From positions 42,429-106,428 of the forward strand of contig CAJXYP010000007.1 in assembly GCA_913063225.1 (NCBI GenBank): a stretch of DNA of 64,000 nt, in the 5' to 3' direction. The first letter of the stretch is position 1, and each line of letters opens with the position of its first letter. Under the pieces are notes generated by a model that saw only the letters and a program-made list of their open reading frames with translations, did no database searches and was not told the origin of the DNA. This document shows, in pieces, positions 17,253 through 26,519 of this stretch. The translations under genes were made by a program, and so were the position numbers. Source of the stretch: an uncultured Cellvibrionales bacterium. GTDB taxonomy: Bacteria; Pseudomonadota; Gammaproteobacteria; Pseudomonadales; GM7GCV1.

Positions 17253-18215
17253 CTAAGCAGCCGGCAGCGCGTCGATATGCTGCTCCATTCGACGCAGCAT
17301 AGTTGGGTCAGGCAGCTGACCAATAGCTCCGCCGAGATTGTCGATCATGTTCGCCGGCTTACTGGTGCTCGGCGTTATACAGGTTACCGCTGGGTTCGCC
17401 GCAATGTACTTCAGGAAGAACTGCGCCCAAGTAGTTGCACCAATCTCAGCAGCCCAATCAGGTAGCTGCTGTCCGCTAACACGGCTCCAGAGGCGGCTGC
17501 GCCCAAAAGGTAGATAGATCAACGTCGCTATTCCCAGCTCTTGGGCCAGAGGCAACATTGTTTCAGCAGCCACTCGGTTATCGATGGCGTAGTCGATGCC
17601 GATAAAGTCTAGTGGCTCGTTGCGCATAACCTCGGCGAGATCTTCAAAGCGCTGTTGGCCGGTCCAGGTGGTACCAAGATAACGAATCCTGCCTTCCTGT
17701 TTCAGTTCCTTTAGCATTCCCATCTGAGTGGGTATATCGCCCAGGTTATGCACCTGAATCAGGTCGATAACCGGCTTTTTGATTATTTCGAAGGATCGCT
17801 CGATCTGCGCACGAGCAGCAACCGGGTCGGCGGTCCTAACTGCACTTCGGCGTTGAACCACATTGAGCTTAGTTGCCCAAAAAATATCGTCGGCCCTTCC
17901 TAGCTCATTTACAAAATCACCAGCGACGGCCTCGGAAGTGCCGCCACCATATCCCGGTGCGGTATCAAATACCGTACCGCCATTATCCATAAGCGCTCGA
18001 AGCACTTCGCGCAATGCGGTCGCATCCTCGCTACCAGCCAGAGACGAAAAGGTAGCCGAGCTACCCAGGCCAATCATCGGTAGCTGTTCACCAGTTTTTG
18101 GAATGGCGCGCTTTATGAGCCCACCACCCGTTTGTGCCCGCAGTAACTGAGGCATAAAAGCCATGGCGGAACTGACTAGGGCGGAGTTCCTTAATAGATC
18201 GCGTCGAGTAATCAT
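17253..18215 (-). CDS. Exported aldo/keto reductase (Tat signal), paralog 1
   Basis: A 320-residue protein. The N-terminus ITRRDLLRNSALVSSAMAF is a twin-arginine-type signal ending near LLRAQ. The TIM-barrel aldo/keto reductase fold follows: LPMIGLGSSATF, VFDTAPGYGGGTSEAV (catalytic Asp and Tyr), FWATKLNV (Lys) and LIQVHNLGD (His), so the tetrad is complete. The cofactor-end region SKPANMIDNLGG is conserved in all three paralogs of this window. It presumably acts in the periplasm on an unknown carbonyl substrate, with a bound nicotinamide cofactor carried out by Tat. The next paralog (18329-19246) lies just upstream on the same strand. Confidence 0.88.
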   Translation of the reverse strand: MITRRDLLRNSALVSSAMAFMPQLLRAQTGGGLIKRAIPKTGEQLPMIGLGSSATFSSLAGSEDATALREVLRALMDNGGTVFDTAPGYGGGTSEAVAGDFVNELGRADDIFWATKLNVVQRRSAVRTADPVAARAQIERSFEIIKKPVIDLIQVHNLGDIPTQMGMLKELKQEGRIRYLGTTWTGQQRFEDLAEVMRNEPLDFIGIDYAIDNRVAAETMLPLAQELGIATLIYLPFGRSRLWSRVSGQQLPDWAAEIGATTWAQFFLKYIAANPAVTCITPSTSKPANMIDNLGGAIGQLPDPTMLRRMEQHIDALPAA

Positions 18216-18328
18216 TTTGGTGTCTCTGAAAGTTTTTTACAGGGGCTCAACCTATAGATAACCGGCTTTCTGAGTCAATTCCTTAAAGAATTCTTCACAA
18301 ATCCTGTTTACCTCAGACAAACAAACCG

Positions 18329-19246
18329 CTACCCCAAACCGTCAATGAATTGCTCCATGCGAATCCTAGCCGCAGCGTCTGGCATGCCGCCAAAACCTGC
18401 CATAAGATTGTCCACCATATGATGCGGTTTACTGGTCCGCGGAATCACAGAGGTAACTGCCGGATGAGAAACCACATACTTAAGGAAGAATTGAGCCCAA
18501 CTTTCGCAATCAAATTCGCTTGTCCACTCCGGCAGAGCAATACCGCTGGTTTTATTAAACAACTCAGCTTTCGCAAAGGGCACATTTACCATTACCGCTA
18601 TGCCCAAGTCCTGAGCTAGTGGCAGTATTTGATTGGCCGCATTACGCTCGAGAAGATTGTAGTTAACTTGAATAAAGTCCAGATCTTCAGTGCGCATAAG
18701 ATCCATCATTTGCTCGTGACCGGGATCCCGGTGGATAGTAATGCCTATAAGTCGAGTTTTACCCTCTTCACGCAATTTGCGAATGCTTGGAAGATGCAGT
18801 TCCCAGTCACGCATGCTATGAACCTGCATTAGATCCACCTGCGGCACCCGCAATCGATTTAGGGACCCGTGCATTTCATCTACGCCTTCCTGCTCACCCA
18901 TTGAAAATACCTTGGTGGCAAAAAATAGCTGGTCCGCCAGATTCAGCTCAGCCACTAACTCGCCTATTACCGCCTCGGCTTCGCCATAACGTGGCGAGGT
19001 ATCAACTAAAGTGCCACCCTGAGCAACCAAAGCCTTTAGCACTTCACCAAGGGCCGTTCGTTCTTCTGCCGTTAGAGATACATCAAAGGCTTCGAGCGTA
19101 CCCAGCCCAATAACCGGAAGCTGTTCTCCGGTTGCTGGAATCGCTTTGGTAAGCATGCGCGCGGTTTGAGCGCTAATTTTGCCCGCGCTGGCAAGAAGTG
19201 CCGCAACGCTAAGCGCCATAAATTGTCGTCTATCAAAAAATGTCAT
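18329..19246 (-). CDS. Exported aldo/keto reductase, paralog 2
   Basis: About 305 residues from ATG 19246, which has a GAGG ribosome binding site; a start 18 codons further upstream is unlikely. The signal is DRRQFMALSVAALLASAGK, Tat-like with RR. The tetrad is present: LVDTSPRYGEAEAVIGE (Asp, Tyr), FFATKVFS (Lys), LMQVHSMRD (His). The SKPHHMVDNLMAGFG tail matches paralog 1. It differs from the others in lacking insertions after the Tyr. Co-directional with paralog 1, with about 113 bases between; possibly one transcript. Confidence 0.87.
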   Translation of the reverse strand: MTFFDRRQFMALSVAALLASAGKISAQTARMLTKAIPATGEQLPVIGLGTLEAFDVSLTAEERTALGEVLKALVAQGGTLVDTSPRYGEAEAVIGELVAELNLADQLFFATKVFSMGEQEGVDEMHGSLNRLRVPQVDLMQVHSMRDWELHLPSIRKLREEGKTRLIGITIHRDPGHEQMMDLMRTEDLDFIQVNYNLLERNAANQILPLAQDLGIAVMVNVPFAKAELFNKTSGIALPEWTSEFDCESWAQFFLKYVVSHPAVTSVIPRTSKPHHMVDNLMAGFGGMPDAAARIRMEQFIDGLG

Positions 19247-19443
19247 TGAACTGCCTCTAATTAGAGAGGCTAAGAATATCAATTCTCTGCAATAGGTCAT
19301 AAGGGATAATTGCTAAGCTTTATTAATTCACCTCTAAATTCCAATTCCCTATTTCAATATTTGGAGCTCGAACAGTTAATGCTTCACATTAAAGTCTATC
19401 TGTATCAATCTATCGGTATAGGGGAGAACTAAAATGGGGAAAA

Positions 19444-20502
19444 ATGATTAATCGAAGAGCATTTCTATCTACCACCGGCCAAGCATTTGCAGGCGTAGCC
19501 GCACTTGGTGGTTCAGCAGTTAACTGGGCTCAGTCGCGCAAAGAAGTTTTTGTCGGCGGCAAGCGTATGAAAGTTATTGATATCCACGCGCATTGCCTGT
19601 TTCAGGAAGTAGCTCCGGTTATTGCTGGTACTTCTATGGAGGGGGCTGATCTTGGCGACTTCCTTACCTTAAAGCCTCAACGCATCGATGAGATGGATGC
19701 CCGCGGAATTGATATTGCGGCCCTTAGCGTAAACAGGTTTTGGTGGTACGCAGCAAATCCAGAGCAAGCTGATCAGATTGTTCGCATCAACGATGAAGGC
19801 TTGGCGGAATGGTGCGCAAGATACCCAGACCGTTTTGTAGGCCTTACTTCACCGTCAATACAACACCCGGAGCTTGCTGCCGAACAGCTTGATTACGCGG
19901 TTAATGAACTGGGGTTACGAGGCGCTTCTGTACTTGGCCATGTAAATGGCGAAGTGCCAACATCTGAAAAATACGATCCCTTTTGGGCCAAGGCCGAAGA
20001 GCTAGGCGTGCCGGTATTTATGCACCCAAACAACGCGGAAAACCTAATTCAACCAGGGCAACTAGGCGCTGTGGGTGACCTGCCAAATGTCGCAGGAAAC
20101 CCTCTGGAAACCGCCGTTTTCCTCACACGCATGATTCTTGAAGGCACCTTGGACAGATTTCCTAATCTGAAGATTTGCGCGTCCCACGGTGGCGGTTACT
20201 TGCCTTCTTATATGGGCCGCTTTGAACATGCCTGCAATAGAAATGGCGCTAACTGCGCAAATACCAAACCACTAAGAGAGTATCTTCAAAATCAAATCAG
20301 CATCGACAGCATGGTTTTTTCCGAAGAAGGCTTGCGGCATTTGGTAGAGGAAGTTGGTGTGAGCCAGATTGTCTATGGCTCTGATATGCCTTTCTCTTGG
20401 CCTGACACCATAGATATTGTGGTTGATGCCCCTTTCCTAAGCGACGCTGAAAAAGAAGCCATTCTCAGCGGTAATTTGATGCAGATGCTTAAGATTACCT
20501 AA
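19444..20502 (+). CDS. Exported amidohydrolase, ACMSD-like
   Basis: A 352-residue protein with a Tat-type signal (INRRAFLSTTGQAFAGVAAL) ending near NWAQ. The metal-dependent hydrolase barrel shows VIDIHAHC (HxH metal pair), PVFMHPNNAEN (third His), ICASHGGGYLPSYMGRFEHAC (fourth His) and VYGSDMPFSWPD (catalytic Asp), the amidohydrolase_2 / ACMSD pattern used in decarboxylation or hydrolysis of aromatic-derived acids. Substrate unknown. It is divergent from the aldo/keto reductases and 60 bases upstream of the sulfatase on the same strand, so the two probably share a transcript. Confidence 0.88.
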   Translation: MINRRAFLSTTGQAFAGVAALGGSAVNWAQSRKEVFVGGKRMKVIDIHAHCLFQEVAPVIAGTSMEGADLGDFLTLKPQRIDEMDARGIDIAALSVNRFWWYAANPEQADQIVRINDEGLAEWCARYPDRFVGLTSPSIQHPELAAEQLDYAVNELGLRGASVLGHVNGEVPTSEKYDPFWAKAEELGVPVFMHPNNAENLIQPGQLGAVGDLPNVAGNPLETAVFLTRMILEGTLDRFPNLKICASHGGGYLPSYMGRFEHACNRNGANCANTKPLREYLQNQISIDSMVFSEEGLRHLVEEVGVSQIVYGSDMPFSWPDTIDIVVDAPFLSDAEKEAILSGNLMQMLKIT

Positions 20503-20561
20503 TGTATTAATTCTGTCTGTGGCTATGGAGTATATTCTGGCCCAGAATTTTGGGGAAAATT

Positions 20562-22208
20562 ATGAAAACTTGTAAATACATAGCGGCCTTTGCTGCGACG
20601 TTGCTGATATCAGCCTGCTCACAAGAGCAGCAAGAAACAGCAGCCATTGAAGAAGTAACAGCTACGGATACGCGTCCGAATATTCTTTTTATTGTCGCTG
20701 ATGATCTTGGCTTCACCGATATAGGCGCTTTTGGTAGCGAGATAGCTACGCCAAATCTAGACCGACTTGCGTATCAGGGGCTGCGATTGAATAACCTGCA
20801 CGCTGCCTCTGCTTGTCAGCAGACTCGCACAATGTTGATGGCCAGTGCCCCGGTTTCTGGAACTATCATTAGACGTCCCGCCTTTGAGGGCGGCCAGCGC
20901 GATAACTTGCTCAGCCAGGAATGGGCCATTATTCCCGAATTAATGCAAGAAGCTGGCTACGCAACCTATATGACAGGCAAATGGGATCTAGGCTGGGATG
21001 ATGGTTATACGCCAGCAACTCGAGGTTTTGACCGTTCCTTTGTTCAACTTAATGGAGCAGCTAGCTTTTTTCGGGAAACATTCCTTATGCCAGCGTCCAT
21101 AGGCTTAGGATATGAAGACGGCGGAGAGCGGCTAGAGTTTGACGCGTTACCAGAGGACTTCTACGCCACTGAACACTACACCAATAAGATGCTGGAGTAT
21201 TTGCAGGAGCATGAAGAGGGCTCTCCTTGGTTCGCCTATATGCCCTATACCGCACCGCACTGGCCACTGCAGCTTCCGGAAGAATGGTTGCACCGCAATG
21301 ACGGCCGCTACGACATGGGTTACGACGAACTGCGGGAACAGAGATTTGAACGCGCCGAGCGAATGGGCGTTTTGCCCAACAATTCAAGCTTGCAGGAATT
21401 TAGTCCCATTACCGAACCTTGGAACGATTTAAGCGAAGAAGAAAAGCTGCGCTATTCACTCGCCCAAGGCATATTTTCCGGCATGATCGAATATTTGGAT
21501 ATGAGCATTGGCCGAGTTATCAGTTACCTTGAAGAAAGTGGGCAACTCGAAAATACCGTTATCGTATTCACCGCCGACCACGGTGCATCTTCCGGCGAGC
21601 ACGGCGTAGCTACTGGACGCGTTCCGCAGGGCGGCGGGCCGGGCATGCCAGACTGGATGGACAATAGCATAGAGAATTTTGGTCAAATGAATTCCTTCGT
21701 CGATCATGGCCGCGGATTTGGAGAAGCCGCCAGCGCACCATTCAAATATCAAAAAGGCACTATCGATGAAGGCGGACTGCGCGCTGCCGCATTTGTACGC
21801 TATCCGGCAGCAGTTGAAGCCGGCGAAGTCGGCGACGCATTTATAAGCATGATGGATTTTCTGCCTACTTTTCTAGAAATTGCCGGAACCCAACACCCCG
21901 GTGCAAGCACTTTTAGGGGACGCGAGATTCACGACATCCGCGGGCGTTCAGCTTGGCAATATGTTACCGGCCAGGCTGATACCGTTCACTTAGATACTGA
22001 TGTCGCTGGATGGGACTCCGGTGGTGGTGGTGCGCTGATTCGTGGTGAATATAAGGTCATCAATACCACTCCTCCTGGTCAGGGTGGAACTACCGACTGG
22101 CGTCTCTACAATTTGGTAGACGACCCTGGTGAGCATTTTAACTTAGCTGCCGAGCATACAGAGCTGGTTGCTGAACTTGTCGAGGAATGGGAAACCAACT
22201 GGCGTTAG
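20562..22208 (+). CDS. Sulfatase lipoprotein with atypical active-site motif
   Basis: About 548 residues from ATG 20562. The lipobox LISAC anchors it to a membrane facing the periplasm or cell surface. Sulfatase landmarks: NILFIVADDLGFTDIGAFG (metal Asp pair), ATPNLDRLAYQGLRL, FTADHGASSGEHG (Asp-His), and KGTIDEGGLRAAAFVRYP. The nucleophile region reads ASACQQTRTMLMA. In type I sulfatases this is C/S-x-P/A-x-R, with the Cys turned into formylglycine; here the third position is Gln. The family hydrolyses sulfate esters, and polysaccharide or steroid substrates are possible. It lies behind the amidohydrolase. No formylglycine-generating enzyme is in the window. Confidence 0.9.
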   Translation: MKTCKYIAAFAATLLISACSQEQQETAAIEEVTATDTRPNILFIVADDLGFTDIGAFGSEIATPNLDRLAYQGLRLNNLHAASACQQTRTMLMASAPVSGTIIRRPAFEGGQRDNLLSQEWAIIPELMQEAGYATYMTGKWDLGWDDGYTPATRGFDRSFVQLNGAASFFRETFLMPASIGLGYEDGGERLEFDALPEDFYATEHYTNKMLEYLQEHEEGSPWFAYMPYTAPHWPLQLPEEWLHRNDGRYDMGYDELREQRFERAERMGVLPNNSSLQEFSPITEPWNDLSEEEKLRYSLAQGIFSGMIEYLDMSIGRVISYLEESGQLENTVIVFTADHGASSGEHGVATGRVPQGGGPGMPDWMDNSIENFGQMNSFVDHGRGFGEAASAPFKYQKGTIDEGGLRAAAFVRYPAAVEAGEVGDAFISMMDFLPTFLEIAGTQHPGASTFRGREIHDIRGRSAWQYVTGQADTVHLDTDVAGWDSGGGGALIRGEYKVINTTPPGQGGTTDWRLYNLVDDPGEHFNLAAEHTELVAELVEEWETNWR

Positions 22209-22244
22209 TAGACTGCCAATACTGGGTTGAACAAAGGAGGGGCG

Positions 22245-23720
22245 CTAAACCCCCTCGGTTACTTCACTGGCCAGCAGGTCGGAGTGATCCAAATCTGTGA
22301 CACTAACATCATCTTCTTTCCAATCGCTTTCTTGTTCTCTATATCGACCTAACCAAAGCGCCAACAACAACCAAAGTGCAGATATCGGCAGCATGGATAA
22401 GGCCAGACCTGAAAGGCTAAGACCGAACCACAGCAACAGCGTATAAGACCAAGCGCCAATCTGATCACCTAACCTGTAGATGAAAGTATCGTTAAAGTTC
22501 TTGGCTTTGTACTTTTCATTGCGTGAAAGCACCGTATACAGGGTTTCCCGAGCCGGGCGCTGAATGGCGAAGTTACTTACACGACGCAAGGCATCAAATA
22601 CGATTACCACGGCCAAAATTGGCGCGGTGCTTAGAATTCCAAATCCGACAAAGCTCACTACGGGTAAAAAGGCCAAGGCGGCCCCAACTCCAAACCAACG
22701 CAATATCCGGCCGGTAAAAAATATCTGTACCACTAAGGTAATGATATTGGCCACCAAGTCGCGGTAGGCAAAGAGCTGAGTGCGCGCGCTGTCATCGTTG
22801 CCCAGGACTTCATTCACAATTGCTATCTGCTGAAAATACAGGAAGGTAGATACCAAGGAATACAGCATTATTAGAATGGCAATGCCAAGCAAATAAGGTG
22901 ACTCAAACAGGTGGCGAATGCCCTCAATGGGCCCGCCACCTATAACTTCATGGTGCTTGGCATTGACGCTTGCAGATACCCTATCTTCATCTTCTTCGGT
23001 GTGAGGAAGGTTTGTATCGTTGCCCTCTTCTCTTAGTGCTGTCAGCGCCAACGACTCTTCAGCTCGACCAAGATGCTTAGAAACCCGAGCGGCCGCTTCA
23101 AGCAAAAGTGCGGAAACCAACATAAGGGTGGTAGGACTAAGTGCGATAGATAAAAAGGACGTAATGGAAGAACCCAAAACTCCTCCCGCAGTTCCCCCTA
23201 CCGCAACAATGCCAAACAAGCGTTTACTTTGGGACGACCGGTAAATATCATTCATAAATGACCAGAAAACCGACACCACAAACAGGTTAAATATGCTTAC
23301 CCAAACGAAGAAAACCCGACCCGTCCATATAGCATTGGCAGGATCCACTACCTGAAAGGCGATGTAGAACATGACTAGATTAGCGATAAAGAAGCGATAG
23401 ATTAGGGGTACAAACTTACGCCGAGGTAGCTTGCTCACCAACGCCCCATAGATCGGATGCAACAACATCATGCCCGTCAGAGTGCCTAAAAACAGCCAAG
23501 CCAAATTATCGACGCCGCCCGCAGCTCCCATATTATCGCGGATAGGCCGAAGAATGTAATAGGCGCACATCAGCAAAAAGTAATACGCAGCAGATAGGAA
23601 CAGCGCTTGGCCCTCGCCCGGACGCACATGGGTGCTGCGATCTATTAGGCGGGCTAAGAACTGGATAATTTTGGCTTTCCTCTTATGTTTTGAATTGCGC
23701 AACAAGCGACCCGTTAGCAA
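22245..23720 (-). CDS. NTP/NDP exchange transporter-like membrane protein (Tlc/MFS type)
   Basis: A 491-residue protein with about 12 membrane helices. The start is uncertain: TTG 23720 is the first in-frame start. The region YYFLLMCAYYILRPIRDNMG, then FWSFMNDIYRSSQSKRLFG, then AVGGTAGGVLGSS is characteristic of the NTP/NDP antiporter-like family also found in free-living bacteria, where its true substrate is unknown. A long charged loop (about 230-265, rich in Glu/Asp/His) splits the two halves. It converges with the sulfatase; the paralog-3 reductase is immediately downstream on the same strand. Confidence 0.8.
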   Translation of the reverse strand: MLTGRLLRNSKHKRKAKIIQFLARLIDRSTHVRPGEGQALFLSAAYYFLLMCAYYILRPIRDNMGAAGGVDNLAWLFLGTLTGMMLLHPIYGALVSKLPRRKFVPLIYRFFIANLVMFYIAFQVVDPANAIWTGRVFFVWVSIFNLFVVSVFWSFMNDIYRSSQSKRLFGIVAVGGTAGGVLGSSITSFLSIALSPTTLMLVSALLLEAAARVSKHLGRAEESLALTALREEGNDTNLPHTEEDEDRVSASVNAKHHEVIGGGPIEGIRHLFESPYLLGIAILIMLYSLVSTFLYFQQIAIVNEVLGNDDSARTQLFAYRDLVANIITLVVQIFFTGRILRWFGVGAALAFLPVVSFVGFGILSTAPILAVVIVFDALRRVSNFAIQRPARETLYTVLSRNEKYKAKNFNDTFIYRLGDQIGAWSYTLLLWFGLSLSGLALSMLPISALWLLLALWLGRYREQESDWKEDDVSVTDLDHSDLLASEVTEGV

Positions 23721-23763
23721 CTTTGTCTAGGCTGCCAACCTGGTCAGCATGATTCACGATTTA

Positions 23764-24711
23764 CTAGGCTGAATCAATCAGTGAAGCCATGCGACTGCGC
23801 GCAGCTTCATCCGGTAACCGGCCTCGCGAAGCGCCCAAATTATCTTCCAAATAGGCAAGTTTGGCGGTGCCCGGCATGGCGCTGTTTACAGCGGGATTGG
23901 CAACAATCCATTTCAGAGCAAACTGCGCCCAAGTCGTGATGTCGTATTCCGCCGCCCAATCGGGGATGGGGCTATCGCCAAAGGCTTCAAACACGCGTCC
24001 GCGACCAAAGGGCAAATTTGCTTGAACTGCAATACCGCGATCCGCTGCCATCGGTATGATTCGATTATCGGAAACCCGGTTATCAATAGCGTAATCCACC
24101 TGAATAAAATCAAGCTCTTCTCTAGCTAATACTTTTTCAAAGTCTGCATGCTGTCGTTCGAAAGAAGTGGAAATCCCGTAGTAACGGATCCGGCCCTCAG
24201 CCTTCAAATCTCGCAAGTAAGGCAAGACTTCTTCTACGCCCACCAAGTTGTGCACGTAGAGCAAATCAATAGTGTCGGTTTTTAGCTTCTGGAAAGACTG
24301 TTCTATTTCTGCCCTGGCATCGGCGAGCCCTTCTTTACGTACCTTGCTGGAAAGGAATAGCTGAGAACGAATATCCAGTTCTTCAAAAATATTGCCGAGT
24401 ACGGTTTCGGCGTTGCCGTATGAAGGTGCCGTATCAACTAGCTTGCCGCCCAAGACAGGAACGTTTTGAATGGTTTCACGCAGAGGTGCTACGGCGCCTG
24501 CATTACTTGGGTTCACGTCATAGCGACGGGCTGTACCCACTCCAACCAAAGGTAAATGCTCGCCCGAAGACGGAATTGCGCGTGTGAGTATTTCTCCCCC
24601 GCTCGCTGTTTGGGCTAGTAGTCCTGTAGATGCTCCAAAAGCAGATCCGGCCGCGGCAATGCCCAATTGCAAAGCCCGTCGGCGACCAAATCGATTAGTA
24701 AGATAGGACAT
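23764..24711 (-). CDS. Exported aldo/keto reductase (Tat signal), paralog 3
   Basis: A 315-residue protein. The N-terminus RFGRRRALQLGIAAAGSAFG is a Tat-like signal ending near LLAQTAS. The tetrad is intact: LVDTAPSYGNAETVLGN (Asp, Tyr), FLSSKVRKEG (Lys), LLYVHNLVG (His). The C-terminal TAKLAYLEDNLGASRGRLPD corresponds to the SKP...DNL region of paralogs 1 and 2. It is separated from them by the amidohydrolase, sulfatase and transporter genes, which suggests the cluster grew by duplication and insertion. Followed by the transporter on the same strand, 43 bases away. Confidence 0.88.
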   Translation of the reverse strand: MSYLTNRFGRRRALQLGIAAAGSAFGASTGLLAQTASGGEILTRAIPSSGEHLPLVGVGTARRYDVNPSNAGAVAPLRETIQNVPVLGGKLVDTAPSYGNAETVLGNIFEELDIRSQLFLSSKVRKEGLADARAEIEQSFQKLKTDTIDLLYVHNLVGVEEVLPYLRDLKAEGRIRYYGISTSFERQHADFEKVLAREELDFIQVDYAIDNRVSDNRIIPMAADRGIAVQANLPFGRGRVFEAFGDSPIPDWAAEYDITTWAQFALKWIVANPAVNSAMPGTAKLAYLEDNLGASRGRLPDEAARSRMASLIDSA

Positions 24712-24798
24712 CTTGTTCCCCCGAAATGCTATTCAAATAATTGGGCTGTCTTATAAACCCTTAGGGTCTCAGTAGCGCCTTTTTTTACAAAACTATTA

Positions 24799-24832
24799 AC
24801 AAAAAGCCCCGCTGATAAGCGGGGTTTTTTGT
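24799..24832. terminator. Intrinsic terminator of the DUF6152 gene
   Basis: Stem AAAAAGCCCCGC / GCGGGGTTTTT with a TGATAA loop. It lies 22 bases past the 3' end of the DUF6152 gene (minus strand) and upstream of paralog 3, so it insulates the two units. Confidence 0.88.
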
Positions 24833-24853
24833 TAACTATCCGTGCAAACTTTA

Positions 24854-25915
24854 CTACTGCGAATAAACCTCTGAAACTTCACAGCCATAAGCACCGAGCG
24901 GTTGGCCTGGCGTCCATATCCATAGCATTTCCTTCTCGAAGGTCTCAGTTAAGGCCCAGGGGTCGTTAACCGTTAAGAAGTAGTGCATTTCACCGGCTTC
25001 ATCATCAATAACAAACCGCTCATGAACAGTTAGATCCGGCCCGGAAGAAATCCCCACTCGGTTGAAATAAGGGTAGTTAATATTTGTGGTATCTACCTCA
25101 AGCGTATTTTCGTCTACCCAGCGTCCGACCGAATAACCCATTATATTTTCTTCAACTGTGGGCACTGGCTCCGCGTCGAGGTGAATTACCCGAGTAACAT
25201 CAAACTCATGAGCCTGCATCACAATGGTATTTTCATCGTGCTGAGTGAATTCAATAGGGTAAGGGTTGCCCATAGTCAACGGCATTCCTGGCGGAACACA
25301 AAGGAGCTGGGGGTTTTCTGTGTATTCGTCCCAAGTCGCAAATTTTTCCAGCGCCGCATGTGTAAGAGGAAACGCATCTGGATCTGCAAAGAACCACCAA
25401 CCTCGCTCCAGAGCACCCCACGACCAAACACGGAACAGGCCATCTGCATTTGCTTCGGCCTCAGCAATCTCTGCCGCAGTTGGTCCAGTGCTGCTTGTTT
25501 GAAGCCGATCAACCTCTGGCCAAAAGCGTGTGCCGTTTCTGCCAAGCATAAGCTCTTGGCCGCCATCCAATAGAATATTTTGCATAATCATGTCGTTGTC
25601 TCGTCGAGTTGAGACATAACCAGCGACTTTAACCATATCGCCAACATTGATGACGTCTGAAGTAATACCCTGGCGGTTCTGACCACTTACGGAGGCACCT
25701 TCAACTATCCATTCCTCTTCTTGGCCATTTTCCATAGTGGTGACGTGGAATATCACGTGGGGATTTCTCCAAAACTTTCGAGCAATCGAACCTTCGATCT
25801 CAACCTTGACCGTCTGGTCGTATTCCGATGTTGAATGGTGTGCAAATACCGCTGCCGGCATTGCGACAAGGCTTATCGCCGTAACTGTGGTCAACAATTT
25901 AACTAATGCTTTCAT
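24854..25915 (-). CDS. DUF6152-type exported protein, long form
   Basis: A 353-residue protein from ATG 25915, which has an AGAGGA ribosome binding site; a start six codons upstream is less likely. The signal peptide ends AVFAHHS. The N-terminal 120 residues are DUF6152: AHHSTSEYD, VEIEGSIARKFWRNPHV (NPH motif), EEEWIVEGASVSGQNRQGI, VGDMVKVAGYVSTR. The C-terminal 200 residues carry a second conserved module (LCVPPGMPLTMGNPYPIEF, TRVIHLDAE, MGYSVGRWVDENTLEVDT, VHERFVID) seen in many exported proteins of marine gammaproteobacteria. Function unknown. One of three DUF6152 relatives here. Confidence 0.75.
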   Translation of the reverse strand: MKALVKLLTTVTAISLVAMPAAVFAHHSTSEYDQTVKVEIEGSIARKFWRNPHVIFHVTTMENGQEEEWIVEGASVSGQNRQGITSDVINVGDMVKVAGYVSTRRDNDMIMQNILLDGGQELMLGRNGTRFWPEVDRLQTSSTGPTAAEIAEAEANADGLFRVWSWGALERGWWFFADPDAFPLTHAALEKFATWDEYTENPQLLCVPPGMPLTMGNPYPIEFTQHDENTIVMQAHEFDVTRVIHLDAEPVPTVEENIMGYSVGRWVDENTLEVDTTNINYPYFNRVGISSGPDLTVHERFVIDDEAGEMHYFLTVNDPWALTETFEKEMLWIWTPGQPLGAYGCEVSEVYSQ

Positions 25916-26131
25916 GAATGTCCTCTCCCCCAAGTATCAATATCTTTGCGCACGTTGCGCCTAGCGCATCAGGATAATATGTATTGGAACCCCCGAACAA
26001 CTCCGTATTTATTAATAATTGTAATCAAAGTCAGTATTTTTCAGGCGTTGCTGTGCCGTATTTCGCCAGGACTTTGATAGGTATACTTCGCCAACAATAC
26101 GAATAGTACCGCTAAAATTCGGGGGAATGAA

Positions 26132-26518
26132 ATGGTTATTTATGGAGTCGCCTTACTTTCACTATGCCTACTCTTAGGCACATACCTGGGCAATGCCCTA
26201 GGTTATTTAATAGGTATTGATGCCAACGTCGGCGGTGTCGGTATCGCCATGCTGCTGTTACTCATCCTTACCAATCTAAGCTCCAAAAAAATCTCCCTGA
26301 AACCCATGACGGAATCTGGAATTCACTTCTGGAGCGCAATGTATATACCCATTGTTGTGGCCATGGCCGCCAAGCAAAATGTTGTGGCGGCGCTTTCTAG
26401 CGGTTGGCTAGCCGTTATCGCCGGAGTAGCCGCGGTAGTAGTCAGCTTTGCGCTGGTGCCGGTTCTGACCCGTATCGGTCAATCAGACACCAATAACTCT
26501 CCAGCAGAGGAGTCTTGA
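26132..26518 (+). CDS. madL: Malonate transporter subunit MadL
   Basis: A 128-residue membrane protein with four predicted helices. MVIYGVALLSLCLLLGTYLG, then IGIDANVGGVGIAMLLLLIL, matches MadL closely, the small subunit of the Na+-dependent malonate carrier. Length is normal. The stop is separated from the madM start by one base, with a GAGGAG site inside the madL end, so the pair is translationally linked. No malonate decarboxylase (mdc/mad) genes are in the window. Confidence 0.9.
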   Translation: MVIYGVALLSLCLLLGTYLGNALGYLIGIDANVGGVGIAMLLLLILTNLSSKKISLKPMTESGIHFWSAMYIPIVVAMAAKQNVVAALSSGWLAVIAGVAAVVVSFALVPVLTRIGQSDTNNSPAEES

Positions 26519-26519
26519 T

